A stretch of 64,000 nucleotides of DNA from Streptomyces formicae (GTDB lineage Bacteria; Actinomycetota; Actinomycetes; Streptomycetales; Streptomycetaceae): the NCBI RefSeq assembly GCF_022647665.1, contig NZ_CP071872.1, positions 2,170,001 through 2,234,000 of the forward strand, written 5' to 3'. Positions 16,860-26,141 of this stretch are shown here, piece by piece. The translations under genes and the position numbers were made by a program. The notes beneath the pieces were generated by a model that searched no databases, was not told where the DNA came from, and worked only from the letters and a program-made list of their open reading frames with translations. Position 1 is the stretch's first letter; each line of letters starts with the position of its first letter.

Positions 16860-17556
16860 GGCAGCCTCCCACCTGGCCGGCGGCGGGCGGGGTGCGCAGG
16901 CTGAGCACCTGGAAGACCTCCGCGTGCCCCGAGCCGGCCGACACAGCGCCCCGGTAGCGGGCCAGCCCCCGGATGCCCTCGTCCCAGGCTGCGTGCCGCA
17001 GCTGGGAGACGTACGCGCGCATCGCATCGACCTTGGTCTCGATCTGACCGCTGATGTCCTCGGCGTACTGGAACCGGGCCATCGGCGCCCACACCTCGTA
17101 CCCGAGCACCAGCCGGGGCGCCGGCAGCGGCCGCTCGCCCGCCTCCTGGAAGAACTCCGACTGCGCCATCCACAGCGCCTCGGTGGTCAGCTGGTGCACC
17201 ATGCGGTGCTCGACGTCGTCGTCGTTGTCGTGCGGCAGGTAGACCACCTGCGGCCGCACCTCGCGCAGCACCCGTACGAGGTCCAGGTGGACCCGGCGGG
17301 AGAGGACGAAGTCCCGGGAGGGCTCGTCGAAGCGGATGCAGCGGTGCACGCCCAGGGTCTTGGCGGCAGCCTCGGTCTCGGCGGCGAACCCGGCGTCGGT
17401 GACAGCGTCGTCGAGTGCGCTGCGCTCGCGTCCGATGACGATGACCACCGTCACGCGGGCGCCGTCGCGGACGTGCTTGGCGATGGACCCGCCGCAGCCG
17501 ATGACGTCGTCATCAGGGTGGGGTGCGACCACCAGCACGTCGGTGACCCCGGTCAT
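16852..17556 (-). CDS. PIG-L/LmbE-family N-deacetylase
   Basis: This 234-aa zinc deacetylase has the metal-binding motif VVAPHPDDDVIGCGG and a second His motif DVEHRMVH. Related enzymes remove acetyl groups from GlcNAc-type sugars in aminoglycoside, mycothiol and teicoplanin pathways, so deacetylation of the amino-sugar of streptothricin is the likely job. The ATG at 17556 overlaps the stop of the Gfo/Idh-epimerase gene by four bases (ATGA). Confidence 0.92.
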   Translation of the reverse strand: MTGVTDVLVVAPHPDDDVIGCGGSIAKHVRDGARVTVVIVIGRERSALDDAVTDAGFAAETEAAAKTLGVHRCIRFDEPSRDFVLSRRVHLDLVRVLREVRPQVVYLPHDNDDDVEHRMVHQLTTEALWMAQSEFFQEAGERPLPAPRLVLGYEVWAPMARFQYAEDISGQIETKVDAMRAYVSQLRHAAWDEGIRGLARYRGAVSAGSGHAEVFQVLSLRTPPAAGQVGGCRD

Positions 17557-19598
17557 GCCCGGGCCTCCGGCAGCTCCCCGGCCCAGCCGGCCCACTGACC
17601 GGTCAGCGCGATGCCGTCGGCGAACGGCGTGCGGGAGGTGAAGCCGAGCAGACGCTGGGCCTTGTCGTAACGGGCACAGGCGGTCGATCGGTACAGCTCC
17701 AGCTCCCAGTCCGGCACCGGCTCCCCGTCCGGCACCGGCTCCCCGACCGTCCGCGTCGCCGGCCCGTCGAGGCCCCGCAGGGCGCGGACGGCGTCGAAGA
17801 ACTCGCCCCAGCCCAGCTCCTCGCCGTTGCCGACGAGGAAGCGCTCTCCCGTGGCCGCCTCGGCGTCGACGGCCAGGAGCACCGCGTCCGCCAGGTCGTC
17901 GACGTACACGGCGTTGCACACACCGCCGCCCTCGCCCGCCGGGAGCGCGGCGAAGTCGCTCTCCGCGCGCCGCAGCTGGGCGGTGGTCCACTGGCCGCCC
18001 CACGGCCCGTAGACCACGCCCGGCTGGAGCACGACGGTTTCCAGGCCGTGCCCGTGGGCGTCCAGGACCAGCCGCTCCGCGGCGAGCTTCTGCTGTTCGT
18101 ACTCGCGGTCGGCGGGGTCGGCCGGGCGGGCCGGCGACTGCTCGGTCAGCGCGCCGGTGACGGCGGGGTTGTAGACGTCGATGGTGCTCAGGTGCACCAC
18201 GCGGCGGACCCCGGCGGCGTGGGCGGCGGCCAGGACGTTGGCGGTTCCCTCGACGGATGCGGCCCAGCGGTCCGCCTCGTCGCCGGAACTGCCGAACGCG
18301 CAGTGGACGACGGTGTCGCAGCCCTCGAAGGCCGCCCGCAGGCCGTTGGCGTCCATCAGGTCGCCCTGGCGGAACTCCAGCCGGTCCTGCGGCAGTACGG
18401 ACAGCCGCGCGGCCCGGCCGAAGCCGCGGACCACCGGCCGGACTCGGGCCTGGGTGCCGAGGATCAGCCGCTCGACGACTCGGCCGCCGATGAAGCCGCT
18501 CGCGCCGGTGACGGCCACGGTGCGGTCGGCGAACGAGGAGCCGCCGACCGCACCGCCGCCGCGCGTGGTCCACGGCTGCGCGGACCGCTCGCGGGCGGTG
18601 CCGATGTAGCAGTCCTGGATCAGTTCGACGACGCGTACGCCGTCCTCGGGGCCGGAGTGTACGGGGGCGGTGCCGCGGACGGCGGCGGCGAAGTTGGCGA
18701 GCTGCTCGGTGAACAGCAGCTCCCACTCGCCCTGGGCAGGGGCCACCGCGTCCACGTCGCCGCGGTGCAGCTCGACACCGTCCGCGGTGATCAGGGTGCA
18801 CTCACCGGCCGGGAAGTCGGTGCCGATGGTGACGGTCGCCTTGGTGCCGGTGACCTTGCAGGAGATGCCGAGGTCGCGCAGCCGGCTGAAGTCGCAGTGC
18901 ACGTCGGCGGAGCCGAAGCGCAGGTGCGCGGTGGCGTCGGTCTCCACACCCCCGAGCGAGTTGTCCTCGTAGCGGACGACCCGCACGTCAGGGCCGAGCC
19001 ACCACAGCAGTGTGTCGAAGACGTGCGACGCGGTGTCCGTGAGCACGCCGCCGCCCGCGAGCCGCCGGTCGAACATCGACCAGGAGACCGGCTCATGGGC
19101 GTACGGGTGGCCCTCCGCCCAGTCGACCCGCACCACGTCGCCGAGGTCGCCGCCGTCGATCAGGCGCTTGACCCAGGCGTAGGCGGGGAAGAGCCGCCGC
19201 GGGTGGGCCATCGCGAGTATCGGCGCCCCGGCACCGGCGGCGGTGGCGGCCAGACGCCGGGCGTCCCCGGCCGAGGTGGTCATCGGCTTCTCCAGCAGCA
19301 CGTGCTTGCCGGCCGCCAGCAGCCCCTCCACGATCTGCGCGTGCAGGGTGTGCGGGGCGACCACCACGGCGGCGTCGAAGGCGTCGGCGGCCTCGGTCGG
19401 GTCGGTGGCCAGCACCACCTGGTCGGCGTCGGTGCCGCCGAGTTCGCGGTAGAGGGCGAGGGCGGCCTGGGCCTGGCGCGGGTCGTGGTCGATGAGCGCG
19501 GTCAGCCGCACGTCCCCCTTCAGCGGGGGCAGAGCGGGCACATGGCAGCCGCGGGCGGCGGCGCCGCACCCGACGATGGCGAGGCGTACAGGAGGCAT
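17553..19598 (-). CDS. Fused Gfo/Idh/MocA oxidoreductase and NAD-dependent epimerase
   Basis: One 681-aa reading frame joins two sugar-modifying enzymes. The N-terminal part (about 1-350) is a Gfo/Idh/MocA dehydrogenase with VRLAIVGCGAAARG and HVLLEKPMTTS. The C-terminal part (about 365-680) is an extended SDR with TGASGFIGGRVVE and a YxxxK active site (YEQQKLAAER). The ATG at 19598 has GGAGAG four bases upstream; open frame beyond it is a shadow of neighbouring genes. The pair would allow oxidation and epimerisation or reduction of a nucleotide-bound hexosamine, consistent with making the gulo-configured amino-sugar. A 15-bp repeat encodes the GEPVPDGEPVPDWE stretch near the C-terminus. Confidence 0.9.
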   Translation of the reverse strand: MPPVRLAIVGCGAAARGCHVPALPPLKGDVRLTALIDHDPRQAQAALALYRELGGTDADQVVLATDPTEAADAFDAAVVVAPHTLHAQIVEGLLAAGKHVLLEKPMTTSAGDARRLAATAAGAGAPILAMAHPRRLFPAYAWVKRLIDGGDLGDVVRVDWAEGHPYAHEPVSWSMFDRRLAGGGVLTDTASHVFDTLLWWLGPDVRVVRYEDNSLGGVETDATAHLRFGSADVHCDFSRLRDLGISCKVTGTKATVTIGTDFPAGECTLITADGVELHRGDVDAVAPAQGEWELLFTEQLANFAAAVRGTAPVHSGPEDGVRVVELIQDCYIGTARERSAQPWTTRGGGAVGGSSFADRTVAVTGASGFIGGRVVERLILGTQARVRPVVRGFGRAARLSVLPQDRLEFRQGDLMDANGLRAAFEGCDTVVHCAFGSSGDEADRWAASVEGTANVLAAAHAAGVRRVVHLSTIDVYNPAVTGALTEQSPARPADPADREYEQQKLAAERLVLDAHGHGLETVVLQPGVVYGPWGGQWTTAQLRRAESDFAALPAGEGGGVCNAVYVDDLADAVLLAVDAEAATGERFLVGNGEELGWGEFFDAVRALRGLDGPATRTVGEPVPDGEPVPDWELELYRSTACARYDKAQRLLGFTSRTPFADGIALTGQWAGWAGELPEARA

Positions 19599-19678
19599 GG
19601 TTCTCTCCAGGGGGTCGAAGAAGGGGGATGGCCCGGGCGGGACGCGCCGCGGAGGCCGCGGCCCGGTCCCGGTCCCGG

Positions 19679-20425
19679 TCATGGCGTGCGGTCGGCCGGG
19701 TGGTGGACCCAGACGTTGGGCTCGGCGTACGTGCCGTAGCCGTCCTCGGTGACACGCAGCGGCACCAGGGCGCCGGGCAACGGGTAGTCGCCCGGTCCGG
19801 GCAGCGGGTGGCCGATGACCTCTTCCCAGCGCACGGTCGGCTGACGGATCACCAGGGACCGCTCGGCGATGCCCAGTTGCCGGGCACCCAACTCCAGATG
19901 GGTGCGCAGCCACGGGTCGAAACACCGGCCGTCGGGGCGGCGCCAGGCGGCGTACTCCTCGATGGGGATCAGCGGGTAGCGCGGCTTGCGGGTGGGCCTG
20001 ACGGGGATGATCACACCGCGCGGGCCGTGCTCCGCGGCCCGCCGCCGGACCTCGGTCAGCAGCCGCTCGGCGAGGCCGGCCGCCCGGTGCGCGGAGTCGA
20101 TGGACACCGACAGCATGCAGACGGCGTCCGGGTGGTCCGGCGGACCGTGGTCGACGGCCTCCACCAGGATCTCGTCGCTGCCGGACGGCAGCGACGCGGC
20201 GGTGCCGTCCCACCGGACCGGCAGTCCGTTGGCCGCCGCCACTAGCCGTCCGTCCCCGTCCACCAGGCAGAGCTGGTGGGCGGGATAGTGCTTGTACATG
20301 CCGTGCCAGCGCCAGTTCCCGGGGGACTCCCAGCCCATGAACGCGGGCATGTTGGCGCCGATGAGGGCGTCCACCTCGGGCAGCAGCCACGGGTCCCGGG
20401 ACAGATCGGTGAGGGTGAGGGCCAC
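19679..20425 (-). CDS. GNAT-family acyltransferase
   Basis: This 248-aa GNAT-like enzyme has a central acetyl-CoA region (VCMLSVSIDSAHRAAGLAER) followed by ARRRAAEHG-type helices. It differs from the resistance acetyltransferase and is embedded in the biosynthetic operon, starting eight bases from the end of the arginine-hydroxylase gene. An acyl transfer onto the sugar or streptolidine is possible, but I cannot name its substrate. Confidence 0.7.
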   Translation of the reverse strand: MALTLTDLSRDPWLLPEVDALIGANMPAFMGWESPGNWRWHGMYKHYPAHQLCLVDGDGRLVAAANGLPVRWDGTAASLPSGSDEILVEAVDHGPPDHPDAVCMLSVSIDSAHRAAGLAERLLTEVRRRAAEHGPRGVIIPVRPTRKPRYPLIPIEEYAAWRRPDGRCFDPWLRTHLELGARQLGIAERSLVIRQPTVRWEEVIGHPLPGPGDYPLPGALVPLRVTEDGYGTYAEPNVWVHHPADRTP

Positions 20426-20432
20426 GGCGCGC

Positions 20433-21467
20433 TCAGCCCAGCAGCCGGGTCTCGGCCGTGGCCCGCATCTCGCGGGAGCGGCGAAGATCGGCCGTCACAC
20501 ACACCCGCTTGAGCCAGCGGTCGGTGCCGTCGTAGCGGGCCTTGAACGGCAGCCGCCCGTGCACCGCGCGGTGGTTGTCGATGAAGAGCACGTCGCCCTG
20601 GTCCGCGACGAATTCCCGCATCCCGGCGTCCACGACCTTGAAGAGGGCGTCGTAGGCGCGCTGGGCTTCGGTGTCGTGCTCCGGTACCGAGGTGAAGTAC
20701 GGGTCGAGGCGCATGTACGGGTCCAGCCGCGAGCCGTAGAGCAGCGGGCCGAGCGGCCGCTCGTCGATCATCCGCTGGATGGTGGCGAACCGGGCCGCCT
20801 CCTCCTCGGAGGTGATCGTGTTGTTCTTCGGCAGATGGGACTCGTCGGGCGCGATGTAGAAGCGCGGCTCGAAGAGGACGTCGATGTCCTCGCAGGACAA
20901 CGAGGACAGGTCCAGCTCGCCGACCGTGGTGGGCACATGGTCCGGGTTGCGCAGCGCACCCAGGATCAGGTAGTCGCTGCGGTACGGGTGAAAGGCGTCC
21001 TCGGTGTGCCAGGTCAGCAGCTCCTTGCTGCCCATCCCGAGCTGGTCGTTCTCGTGCTGGCGGATGGGGAAGATGTCGTGCACGAGATGGCCGTCCTGCT
21101 GGGTCGCCCAGCCGAAGGGCTCGCCGAGCAGTGCCGAGTACAGCATCAGCAGCAGCTCTTCGGGGAACTCCGGGCCGGGTCGGCCGCGACCGCGCCAGTG
21201 GGCGGGGGTGGGGCCGATGCGCTGCTGGTCGAACTCGTGGCCGCGGATCACCGCGTGGCCGTGGTGGTCGTCCAGCTTGAACCCGCGCAGGAAGTTCTGC
21301 ACGCCCAGCGGCAGCCGAGCCGCGAGCCTGGGCAGATCGCGCAGCAGGAGCGGATCGCCGAAGGACGGGTAGTCGGCGGCCAGTTCGAGGGCGAATGCCG
21401 CGGTCACGGCGGCCTCGTCGGGCGTCAGGGTGTAGCTGTGCGTGGACTGGTCGGTGAGGTTCGACAT
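20433..21467 (-). CDS. Arginine beta-hydroxylase, Fe(II)/2-oxoglutarate dependent (VioC/SttL-like)
   Basis: This 344-aa clavaminate-synthase-like oxygenase has the iron-binding HxE pair in LLTWHTEDAFHPYR, and the distal His and 2-oxoglutarate Arg in the region HRAVHGRLPFKARYDGTDRW. The family includes VioC and the streptothricin enzyme SttL, which hydroxylate L-arginine at C-beta as the first step toward capreomycidine or streptolidine. It sits 120 bp downstream of the A-PCP gene in the leftward arm. Together with the PLP enzyme at 23408-24586 it forms the streptolidine branch. Confidence 0.92.
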   Translation of the reverse strand: MSNLTDQSTHSYTLTPDEAAVTAAFALELAADYPSFGDPLLLRDLPRLAARLPLGVQNFLRGFKLDDHHGHAVIRGHEFDQQRIGPTPAHWRGRGRPGPEFPEELLLMLYSALLGEPFGWATQQDGHLVHDIFPIRQHENDQLGMGSKELLTWHTEDAFHPYRSDYLILGALRNPDHVPTTVGELDLSSLSCEDIDVLFEPRFYIAPDESHLPKNNTITSEEEAARFATIQRMIDERPLGPLLYGSRLDPYMRLDPYFTSVPEHDTEAQRAYDALFKVVDAGMREFVADQGDVLFIDNHRAVHGRLPFKARYDGTDRWLKRVCVTADLRRSREMRATAETRLLG

Positions 21468-21587
21468 GCCAACTCTCGCTGAGTGGTCGGGGATGGTTGC
21501 TGCCCGCGGGCGGCCGGAGCCGGGGGCGCGGGCCCTCGGGTGGTGCTGAGTGACGTGGTGGTCCGGGATGCGTGCGCGACGGCGGTC

Positions 21588-23411
21588 TCAGAGCCGTTCG
21601 GCCTCGCGGGCTCGGAGCGACTCGGCCAGCAGCCGGGCGGTCGGACACGCGAACAGAGCCCTTGCCCGCAGCCCGGCGGCGGCGGGAAAGGAATCGCGCA
21701 GCCGCGCGAGCAGGCGCATGGCGAGCAGGGACTGCCCGCCGTGGTCGAAGAAGTCGTCGTCGGGGCCGAGTCCCGGCGTGCGCAGGACCTCGCGGAACAC
21801 GCTCAGTACGGTGTGCAGCGGTTCGCCCGGGTGCGGTTCCGCGGATCGTGCCGGGGCGGTGGGCGCGGCCTGCGCCGCGGCCGCTGCCCAGGTGGCCAGC
21901 CGGCGCTTGTCGATCTTGCCGTGTGGGTTCTTCGGCAGCACGGAGACCCGGTACAGCACCCTGGGCACCGCCCAATCGGGCAGCTGCGCCTCCAGCGGCA
22001 CTACCAGCGCGTCCCGTTCGGTGCCTGTCAGGCGGACCGCCTCGCCGGGAAGCGGGGCGCTTGCGGGGTCGGCCGGGACCGTGAAGGCCCACAGCACGGT
22101 GCCGGTCTCCAGGTCGGGGAAGACCACGGCCTGATCCACACCCGGGGCCTCGCACAAGGCGCGCTCCACCGGTGCGGGATCGAGCCGGTGACCGCGGATC
22201 TTCACCTGGTCGTCGACCCGCCCGAGGAAGACCAGCTGCCCTTCGGCGTCGATCCGCCCCAGGTCGCCTGTCACGTACAGGCGCGCTCCGGGCACGGGTG
22301 ACAGGGGGTCGGGCACGAAGCGGCGAGCGGTTGCTGCCCCGTCGTCGAGGAAGCCCCGCGCCAGCAGACGCCCGCCGATGTGGACCTCCCCGGACTCGCC
22401 GTCCGGCACCGGCTGCCCGTCGCGCCGTACGCTGATCTCCACGTCGCGCAGCGGCTTGCCGAGCGGCACCTCCTCGGCGTCGGCCGGGAGCAGCCCGGTG
22501 TAGAAGGTCGAGCTGACGGTGCATTCGGTCAGCCCGTACACGTGGGCGAGGGCGGCCGGCTGGCTCGCCTGCCACTCCCGGTAGGGCCGCGGGTCCATCC
22601 GCTCGCCGCCCACCACCACCGTGCGCAGACCGGCCGGCGTGGTCAGACCGCCGGCGCCGAGCCAACGGGCGTACTCCAGCCAGTACTGCGTGGACAGCTC
22701 CACCACGGTGGTCCGGGTCCGCGCCATCGTCGTGTGCAGCTCCTCGGCGTCCAGGGCCCGGGTGTCGGCCCGGCACACCACGGCCGCGCCGGTGGCGAGA
22801 GCCGGGAACACCTCCTCGATGAGGACGTCGAAGCCGAGCGAGGCGACCTGGAGCCAGCGGTCCCGCGCCGTCAGTCCCAGCCGTTCGGCGACCGCGGTCG
22901 CGAACCGGCGCAGCGCGTCCCGCTCGACGACCGTGCCCTTGGGCTGCCCGGTGGATCCGGAGGTGAACAGCACGTACGCCACGTCGGCACCGCCGGCCCG
23001 CGCCGCGGGGCGCGCCGGACGGTCGCCGTCGTGTGCCGGGCCGGCCGGCACGTACGCCCCCTCGGGCGCGTGGCTGCCGTCGCCGAGCCACGCTGCCGCC
23101 TCGGTACGGCGTACCAGCGCGGACCGGGCGGCGGCGGGCAGCCGGTCGTCCAGGACGGTGAACCCGGCCCCGGCCTTCAGCGCCGCGATCATGCCGAGCA
23201 CCGTGCGGGCGGGGTCGGTGAACGCCAGGCCCACCAGCCTCCCGGGGCCTGCGCCGCGTCCGGCCAGAGAGGCCGACCAGGCGTCGGTCAGCCGGTCCAC
23301 GGACCGATAGGTCAGCACCTGGTGCGGGGTCACCAGCGCGGGCGCGTCGGCGTGTTCGCGGACGGAACGGTCCCACAGGTCCAGCACATCGGGTTCGGTC
23401 ACCGCGGTCAC
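21588..23411 (-). CDS. NRPS adenylation-carrier (A-PCP) didomain
   Basis: This 607-aa protein has an adenylation domain (about 1-500) followed by a peptidyl carrier domain (about 525-600). Motifs are LFTSGSTGQPKGTVV, VYGLTECTVSSTF, YVTGDLGR, GRVDDQVKIRGHRLD and NPHGKIDKR, and then the phosphopantetheine Ser in FFDHGGQSLLAM. The GTG at 23411 overlaps the stop of the aminotransferase gene (GTGA), fixing the start. It probably loads an amino acid (beta-lysine or an arginine-derived unit) onto its own carrier. It is more divergent than the two stand-alone A proteins are from each other. Confidence 0.93.
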   Translation of the reverse strand: MTAVTEPDVLDLWDRSVREHADAPALVTPHQVLTYRSVDRLTDAWSASLAGRGAGPGRLVGLAFTDPARTVLGMIAALKAGAGFTVLDDRLPAAARSALVRRTEAAAWLGDGSHAPEGAYVPAGPAHDGDRPARPAARAGGADVAYVLFTSGSTGQPKGTVVERDALRRFATAVAERLGLTARDRWLQVASLGFDVLIEEVFPALATGAAVVCRADTRALDAEELHTTMARTRTTVVELSTQYWLEYARWLGAGGLTTPAGLRTVVVGGERMDPRPYREWQASQPAALAHVYGLTECTVSSTFYTGLLPADAEEVPLGKPLRDVEISVRRDGQPVPDGESGEVHIGGRLLARGFLDDGAATARRFVPDPLSPVPGARLYVTGDLGRIDAEGQLVFLGRVDDQVKIRGHRLDPAPVERALCEAPGVDQAVVFPDLETGTVLWAFTVPADPASAPLPGEAVRLTGTERDALVVPLEAQLPDWAVPRVLYRVSVLPKNPHGKIDKRRLATWAAAAAQAAPTAPARSAEPHPGEPLHTVLSVFREVLRTPGLGPDDDFFDHGGQSLLAMRLLARLRDSFPAAAGLRARALFACPTARLLAESLRAREAERL

Positions 23412-24586
23412 CGGGCGCCCCCGCGCGCAGGGCGCGCGCGGTGCCTGCGCAGAAACGCCGACAGTCCCGCGAGCCCGGCCTGGAAGCCTGCCTCGGGTCC
23501 GCCGAAGCCGAGCCGGGCACCGTGCGGCGCGCCGAAGGCCGTGCCCGGCACCAGCAGGGTGCGGTGGCGGGTGAGCAGCTCCAGGCAGAACCGTTCCACC
23601 GCCTCCGGCCCGGCCGCGGCCCGCTCCAGCTCCCGAAAGACGGGCAGCGCGCACACGCCGCCCTCCGGCGCCGTCCAGCGCACCAGGTCCTGGTGGTCGG
23701 CCATCCAGTCCGTGAGGTAGGCGAGGTTGCGGCGCGCCTCGGCCGCCCGCGCACCGATCAGTACGTCGGCGTTGCGCATCGCCTGTTCGGCGACCAGTTC
23801 CACCAGCGGGGAGAGGAACAGGGTGGTCCGGTCGCGCAGCGGGAACGTCGCCGTGAGCAGTTCCGGCGGTGCGATGGCCCAGCCCACCCTCAGTCCGGGC
23901 AGGCCGAAGGTCTTGGAGAAGGTGCCGTACGACACCGTGTTGCCGTCGGCGGCGCGGGGGCCGGGCAGCACCTGCCAGCGGTGGGTGATCTCGGCGGTGG
24001 CGGCGTCCCACACCAGGACGGTCCCGGTGGCCGCGGTGTGCTCGGTCAGCGCCTTGAGGCCCTGCGGGGAGAGCGTGACCCCGGTCGGGTTGTGCGGGAA
24101 GTTGACGATCATGGCCGCGGTGCCGGGCGTCACCAGGTGCTCCAGCACCTCGTGGTCGATCTCGCCGTGGCGGACGGCGGCGGCCGGCAGTTCGGCGACC
24201 TCACAGCCCGCCGCCCGGGGGTAGTGGCCCAGCGAGTGGTAGATGCCCTCCTGGACGACCACCCGGTCGCCGGGGTGCAGCAGGGTGCTCAGCGTGAGCG
24301 CGATGGCCTCGCTGGAACCATGGGTGACCAGCACCCGGTCGGCGTCGCCCCCCGCGTAGCGGTCGGCGATCGCCTGGCGGATGCCCGCCCCGCCCTGGGA
24401 GACGCTGTCGTCCATGAGGACCTCGTCGAGGTCCTCCACAGGAATCCGGCAGAGGCCGCGTATCTCGGCGAACGTGTAGGGACGGACGCCGCTGGAGCTG
24501 ATGTCGTGGATGTCGGGGCCCAGATGCCGGCGGTACCACTCCTCCAGTACCGGAGGATCTTCACGCCGCGGACGGAGATTGCTCAT
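23408..24586 (-). CDS. PLP-dependent capreomycidine-synthase-like enzyme (VioD/SttN-like)
   Basis: This 392-aa fold-type I PLP enzyme has the Schiff-base Lys in YGTFSKTFGLPGLRVG and substrate/PLP loops HGSSEAI and NFPHNPTGV. In viomycin and streptothricin pathways its homologues cyclise beta-hydroxyarginine to the capreomycidine-type ring that becomes streptolidine. The ATG at 24586 is used; an AAGGA lies about 14 bases upstream, which is a little far. It follows lysine 2,3-aminomutase by 23 bp and overlaps the A-PCP start. Confidence 0.92.
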   Translation of the reverse strand: MSNLRPRREDPPVLEEWYRRHLGPDIHDISSSGVRPYTFAEIRGLCRIPVEDLDEVLMDDSVSQGGAGIRQAIADRYAGGDADRVLVTHGSSEAIALTLSTLLHPGDRVVVQEGIYHSLGHYPRAAGCEVAELPAAAVRHGEIDHEVLEHLVTPGTAAMIVNFPHNPTGVTLSPQGLKALTEHTAATGTVLVWDAATAEITHRWQVLPGPRAADGNTVSYGTFSKTFGLPGLRVGWAIAPPELLTATFPLRDRTTLFLSPLVELVAEQAMRNADVLIGARAAEARRNLAYLTDWMADHQDLVRWTAPEGGVCALPVFRELERAAAGPEAVERFCLELLTRHRTLLVPGTAFGAPHGARLGFGGPEAGFQAGLAGLSAFLRRHRARPARGGAR

Positions 24587-24609
24587 GGCTGTTGGCAACT
24601 GTCCTTTCT

Positions 24610-26013
24610 CTACCCCTGACGGGACCCTTGACGGGTCTCCCGCCACCACCGCTGCCCGGCGAGCGGGAGCGTGTCGATGGGGTCGTAGTAGTGGTACGAG
24701 CCGCTGTGGGCGTCCGGGTCCACCGCTTCCAGCGGAGTGAGATAGCTCTTGCTCCAGTGGGACACGCCGAGTTCGCGGTCGTACGAGTCGACCTGGTCCA
24801 CCCACCGCTTCCCGGCCAGCGGCACGTCGCACACGATGCGCGGGGTGGCGAAGCCGGGGAGATAGCCCATGATCTGACGCTGGATCAACTGGGCCCGGTG
24901 CAGCGGCACCCGCCAGTGCTCGGCGTTCGGGATCATGTCGCACATGTAGAAGTAGTACGGAGTGACGCCCGCGTGGTCGGCGAGCGCGAAACACAGGTCG
25001 AGCAGGTCGTGCGCGCTGTCGTTGACCCCGCGCATCAGCACGCCCTGGTTGCGCACGTCGTGCAGGCCGGCGCCCAGCAGCGCCCACGCCGCCCGCGCCA
25101 CGCCGGGCGTCACCTGCTGGGCCGCGTTGGCGTGGGTGTGCAGCGCGATCCGCACCCCCCGGGACCGGGCCTTCTGTGCGATCCGCCCGACGCCCTCCAG
25201 CACCGGACCGGAGTTCCAGTGCTGGGGCAGCCCGATCAGGCCCTTGCTGGCCAGCCGGATGTCCCGGATCGAGTCGATCTCCAACAGGCTGTCGATGAAG
25301 CGCTCCAGTCGCGGCCAGGGCATGTTGGCCAGGTCGCCACCGGAGACCACCACGTCCCGGATGCCGGGGGAGGTGCGCAGGTGGGCAAGGATGCGGTCGG
25401 CCCGGTCGACCGGCTTGAGCCGGAGCCTGTTCTTCGTGATCTGGGGCGTCGAGTTGCCCACCAGGTCCATGCGCGTGCAGTGCCCGCAGTACTGGGGGCA
25501 GGTCGACAGCAGCTCCGCCAGCACCTTCGTGGGGTAGCGGTGCGTCAGCCCCTCGACCACCCACATGTCCTGCTCGTGCAGGGAGTCCCGGCCGGCCATC
25601 GGGTGCGAGGGCCAGTGCGGGTGCCGGTCCGAGAACACCGGCAGCATGTAGCGGCGTACCGGGTCGTCGTGGAAGGCCTTGGTCAGCTCGCCCGGGCGGG
25701 CGGCTGTCACCTCGGGGGCCATGGTGTTGATCATCTGGGGCGGCAGCAGTACCGACATGGTGGCGCGGTGCAACCGGTCCCGCTCCCAGTCCTCGTAGAA
25801 GCTCTCGTCGAGCAGATCGCCCACGACGGCGCGCAGCCCCTTGGCGTCCTTCACGCAGTGCGCGCGCTGCCACTGGGGGTCCGCCCACTCGGCCTCGGTG
25901 ATGTCGCGCCACCCGGGGAAGCGCCGCCAGTCCGGCTCCACGAGCGGACGGCTGCGGTACTCGTAGACGCCTTCCAGCGCTGCTGACTCCGTCTGGCTGC
26001 GTGCTGTGTCCAC
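24610..26013 (-). CDS. kamA: Lysine 2,3-aminomutase (radical SAM, PLP)
   Basis: This is a roughly 467-aa radical-SAM aminomutase with the [4Fe-4S] motif CPQYCGHCTR, the SAM region VVVSGGDLANM and late conserved residues around PNAEHWRVPLH and GKRWVDQVDSYDRE. It converts L-lysine to L-beta-lysine, the building block of the streptothricin side chain. The GTG at 26013 is chosen because similarity starts soon after and upstream codons are non-coding in character; the open frame continues to 26466 by chance. It is the first gene of the leftward arm, 48 bp downstream of the composite element at 26062-26090. Confidence 0.94.
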   Translation of the reverse strand: MDTARSQTESAALEGVYEYRSRPLVEPDWRRFPGWRDITEAEWADPQWQRAHCVKDAKGLRAVVGDLLDESFYEDWERDRLHRATMSVLLPPQMINTMAPEVTAARPGELTKAFHDDPVRRYMLPVFSDRHPHWPSHPMAGRDSLHEQDMWVVEGLTHRYPTKVLAELLSTCPQYCGHCTRMDLVGNSTPQITKNRLRLKPVDRADRILAHLRTSPGIRDVVVSGGDLANMPWPRLERFIDSLLEIDSIRDIRLASKGLIGLPQHWNSGPVLEGVGRIAQKARSRGVRIALHTHANAAQQVTPGVARAAWALLGAGLHDVRNQGVLMRGVNDSAHDLLDLCFALADHAGVTPYYFYMCDMIPNAEHWRVPLHRAQLIQRQIMGYLPGFATPRIVCDVPLAGKRWVDQVDSYDRELGVSHWSKSYLTPLEAVDPDAHSGSYHYYDPIDTLPLAGQRWWRETRQGSRQG

Positions 26014-26061
26014 CAACCCGCCACCCGTTCCCGTCGGTTTCGGCCGTATCGCCTGACGACA

Positions 26062-26090
26062 ACCGATCTTGCAGAGCGCTGGGGTTGTAC
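26062..26090 (-). promoter_or_regulatory. Composite promoter/operator element upstream of kamA (copy 1)
   Basis: Read leftward, the sequence is GTACAAC, 12 bases, CAAGATCGGT. The identical half-sites with identical 12-base spacing occur rightward at 26989-27017 before the carbamoyltransferase gene. CAAGAT could serve as a -10-like hexamer, with GTACAAC as an activator or operator half-site. The element lies 48 bp before the kamA start. Confidence 0.7.
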
Positions 26091-26103
26091 ACGAGGGGAG
26101 AGG

Positions 26104-26141
26104 GTTGTACGGGGTGCTGGGCCAGAGTGCCCATGTACAAC
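26104..26141. promoter_or_regulatory. Additional GTTGTAC regulator sites upstream of kamA
   Basis: A second GTTGTAC (26104-26110) lies exactly 20 bp from the first (26084-26090), two helical turns away. An inverted copy GTACAAC lies at 26135-26141, and another GTTGTAC at 26376-26382 is 35 bp before the regulator ATG. The clustering of this heptamer in a 403-bp divergent intergenic region suggests binding sites for the cluster regulator. The rest of the gap shows nothing else I can name. Confidence 0.6.

Noticed and set aside
16860..17027. Longer N-terminus for the ATP-grasp protein from ATG 17027
   Set aside because: The extra codons lie entirely in the PIG-L gene, are unlike the family, and the GTG at 16859 directly precedes the conserved LLVCGIGTG strand.
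19599..20390. N-terminal extension of the Gfo/Idh-epimerase frame to 20390
   Set aside because: It lies inside the GNAT gene in another frame. The ATG at 19598 has a good ribosome-binding site and begins the dehydrogenase motif directly.
20242..23754. A 1170-codon leftward open frame
   Set aside because: It runs out of frame across the arginine hydroxylase, A-PCP and GNAT genes, is Arg/Gly/Pro-rich without domains, and is a shadow of high-GC coding.
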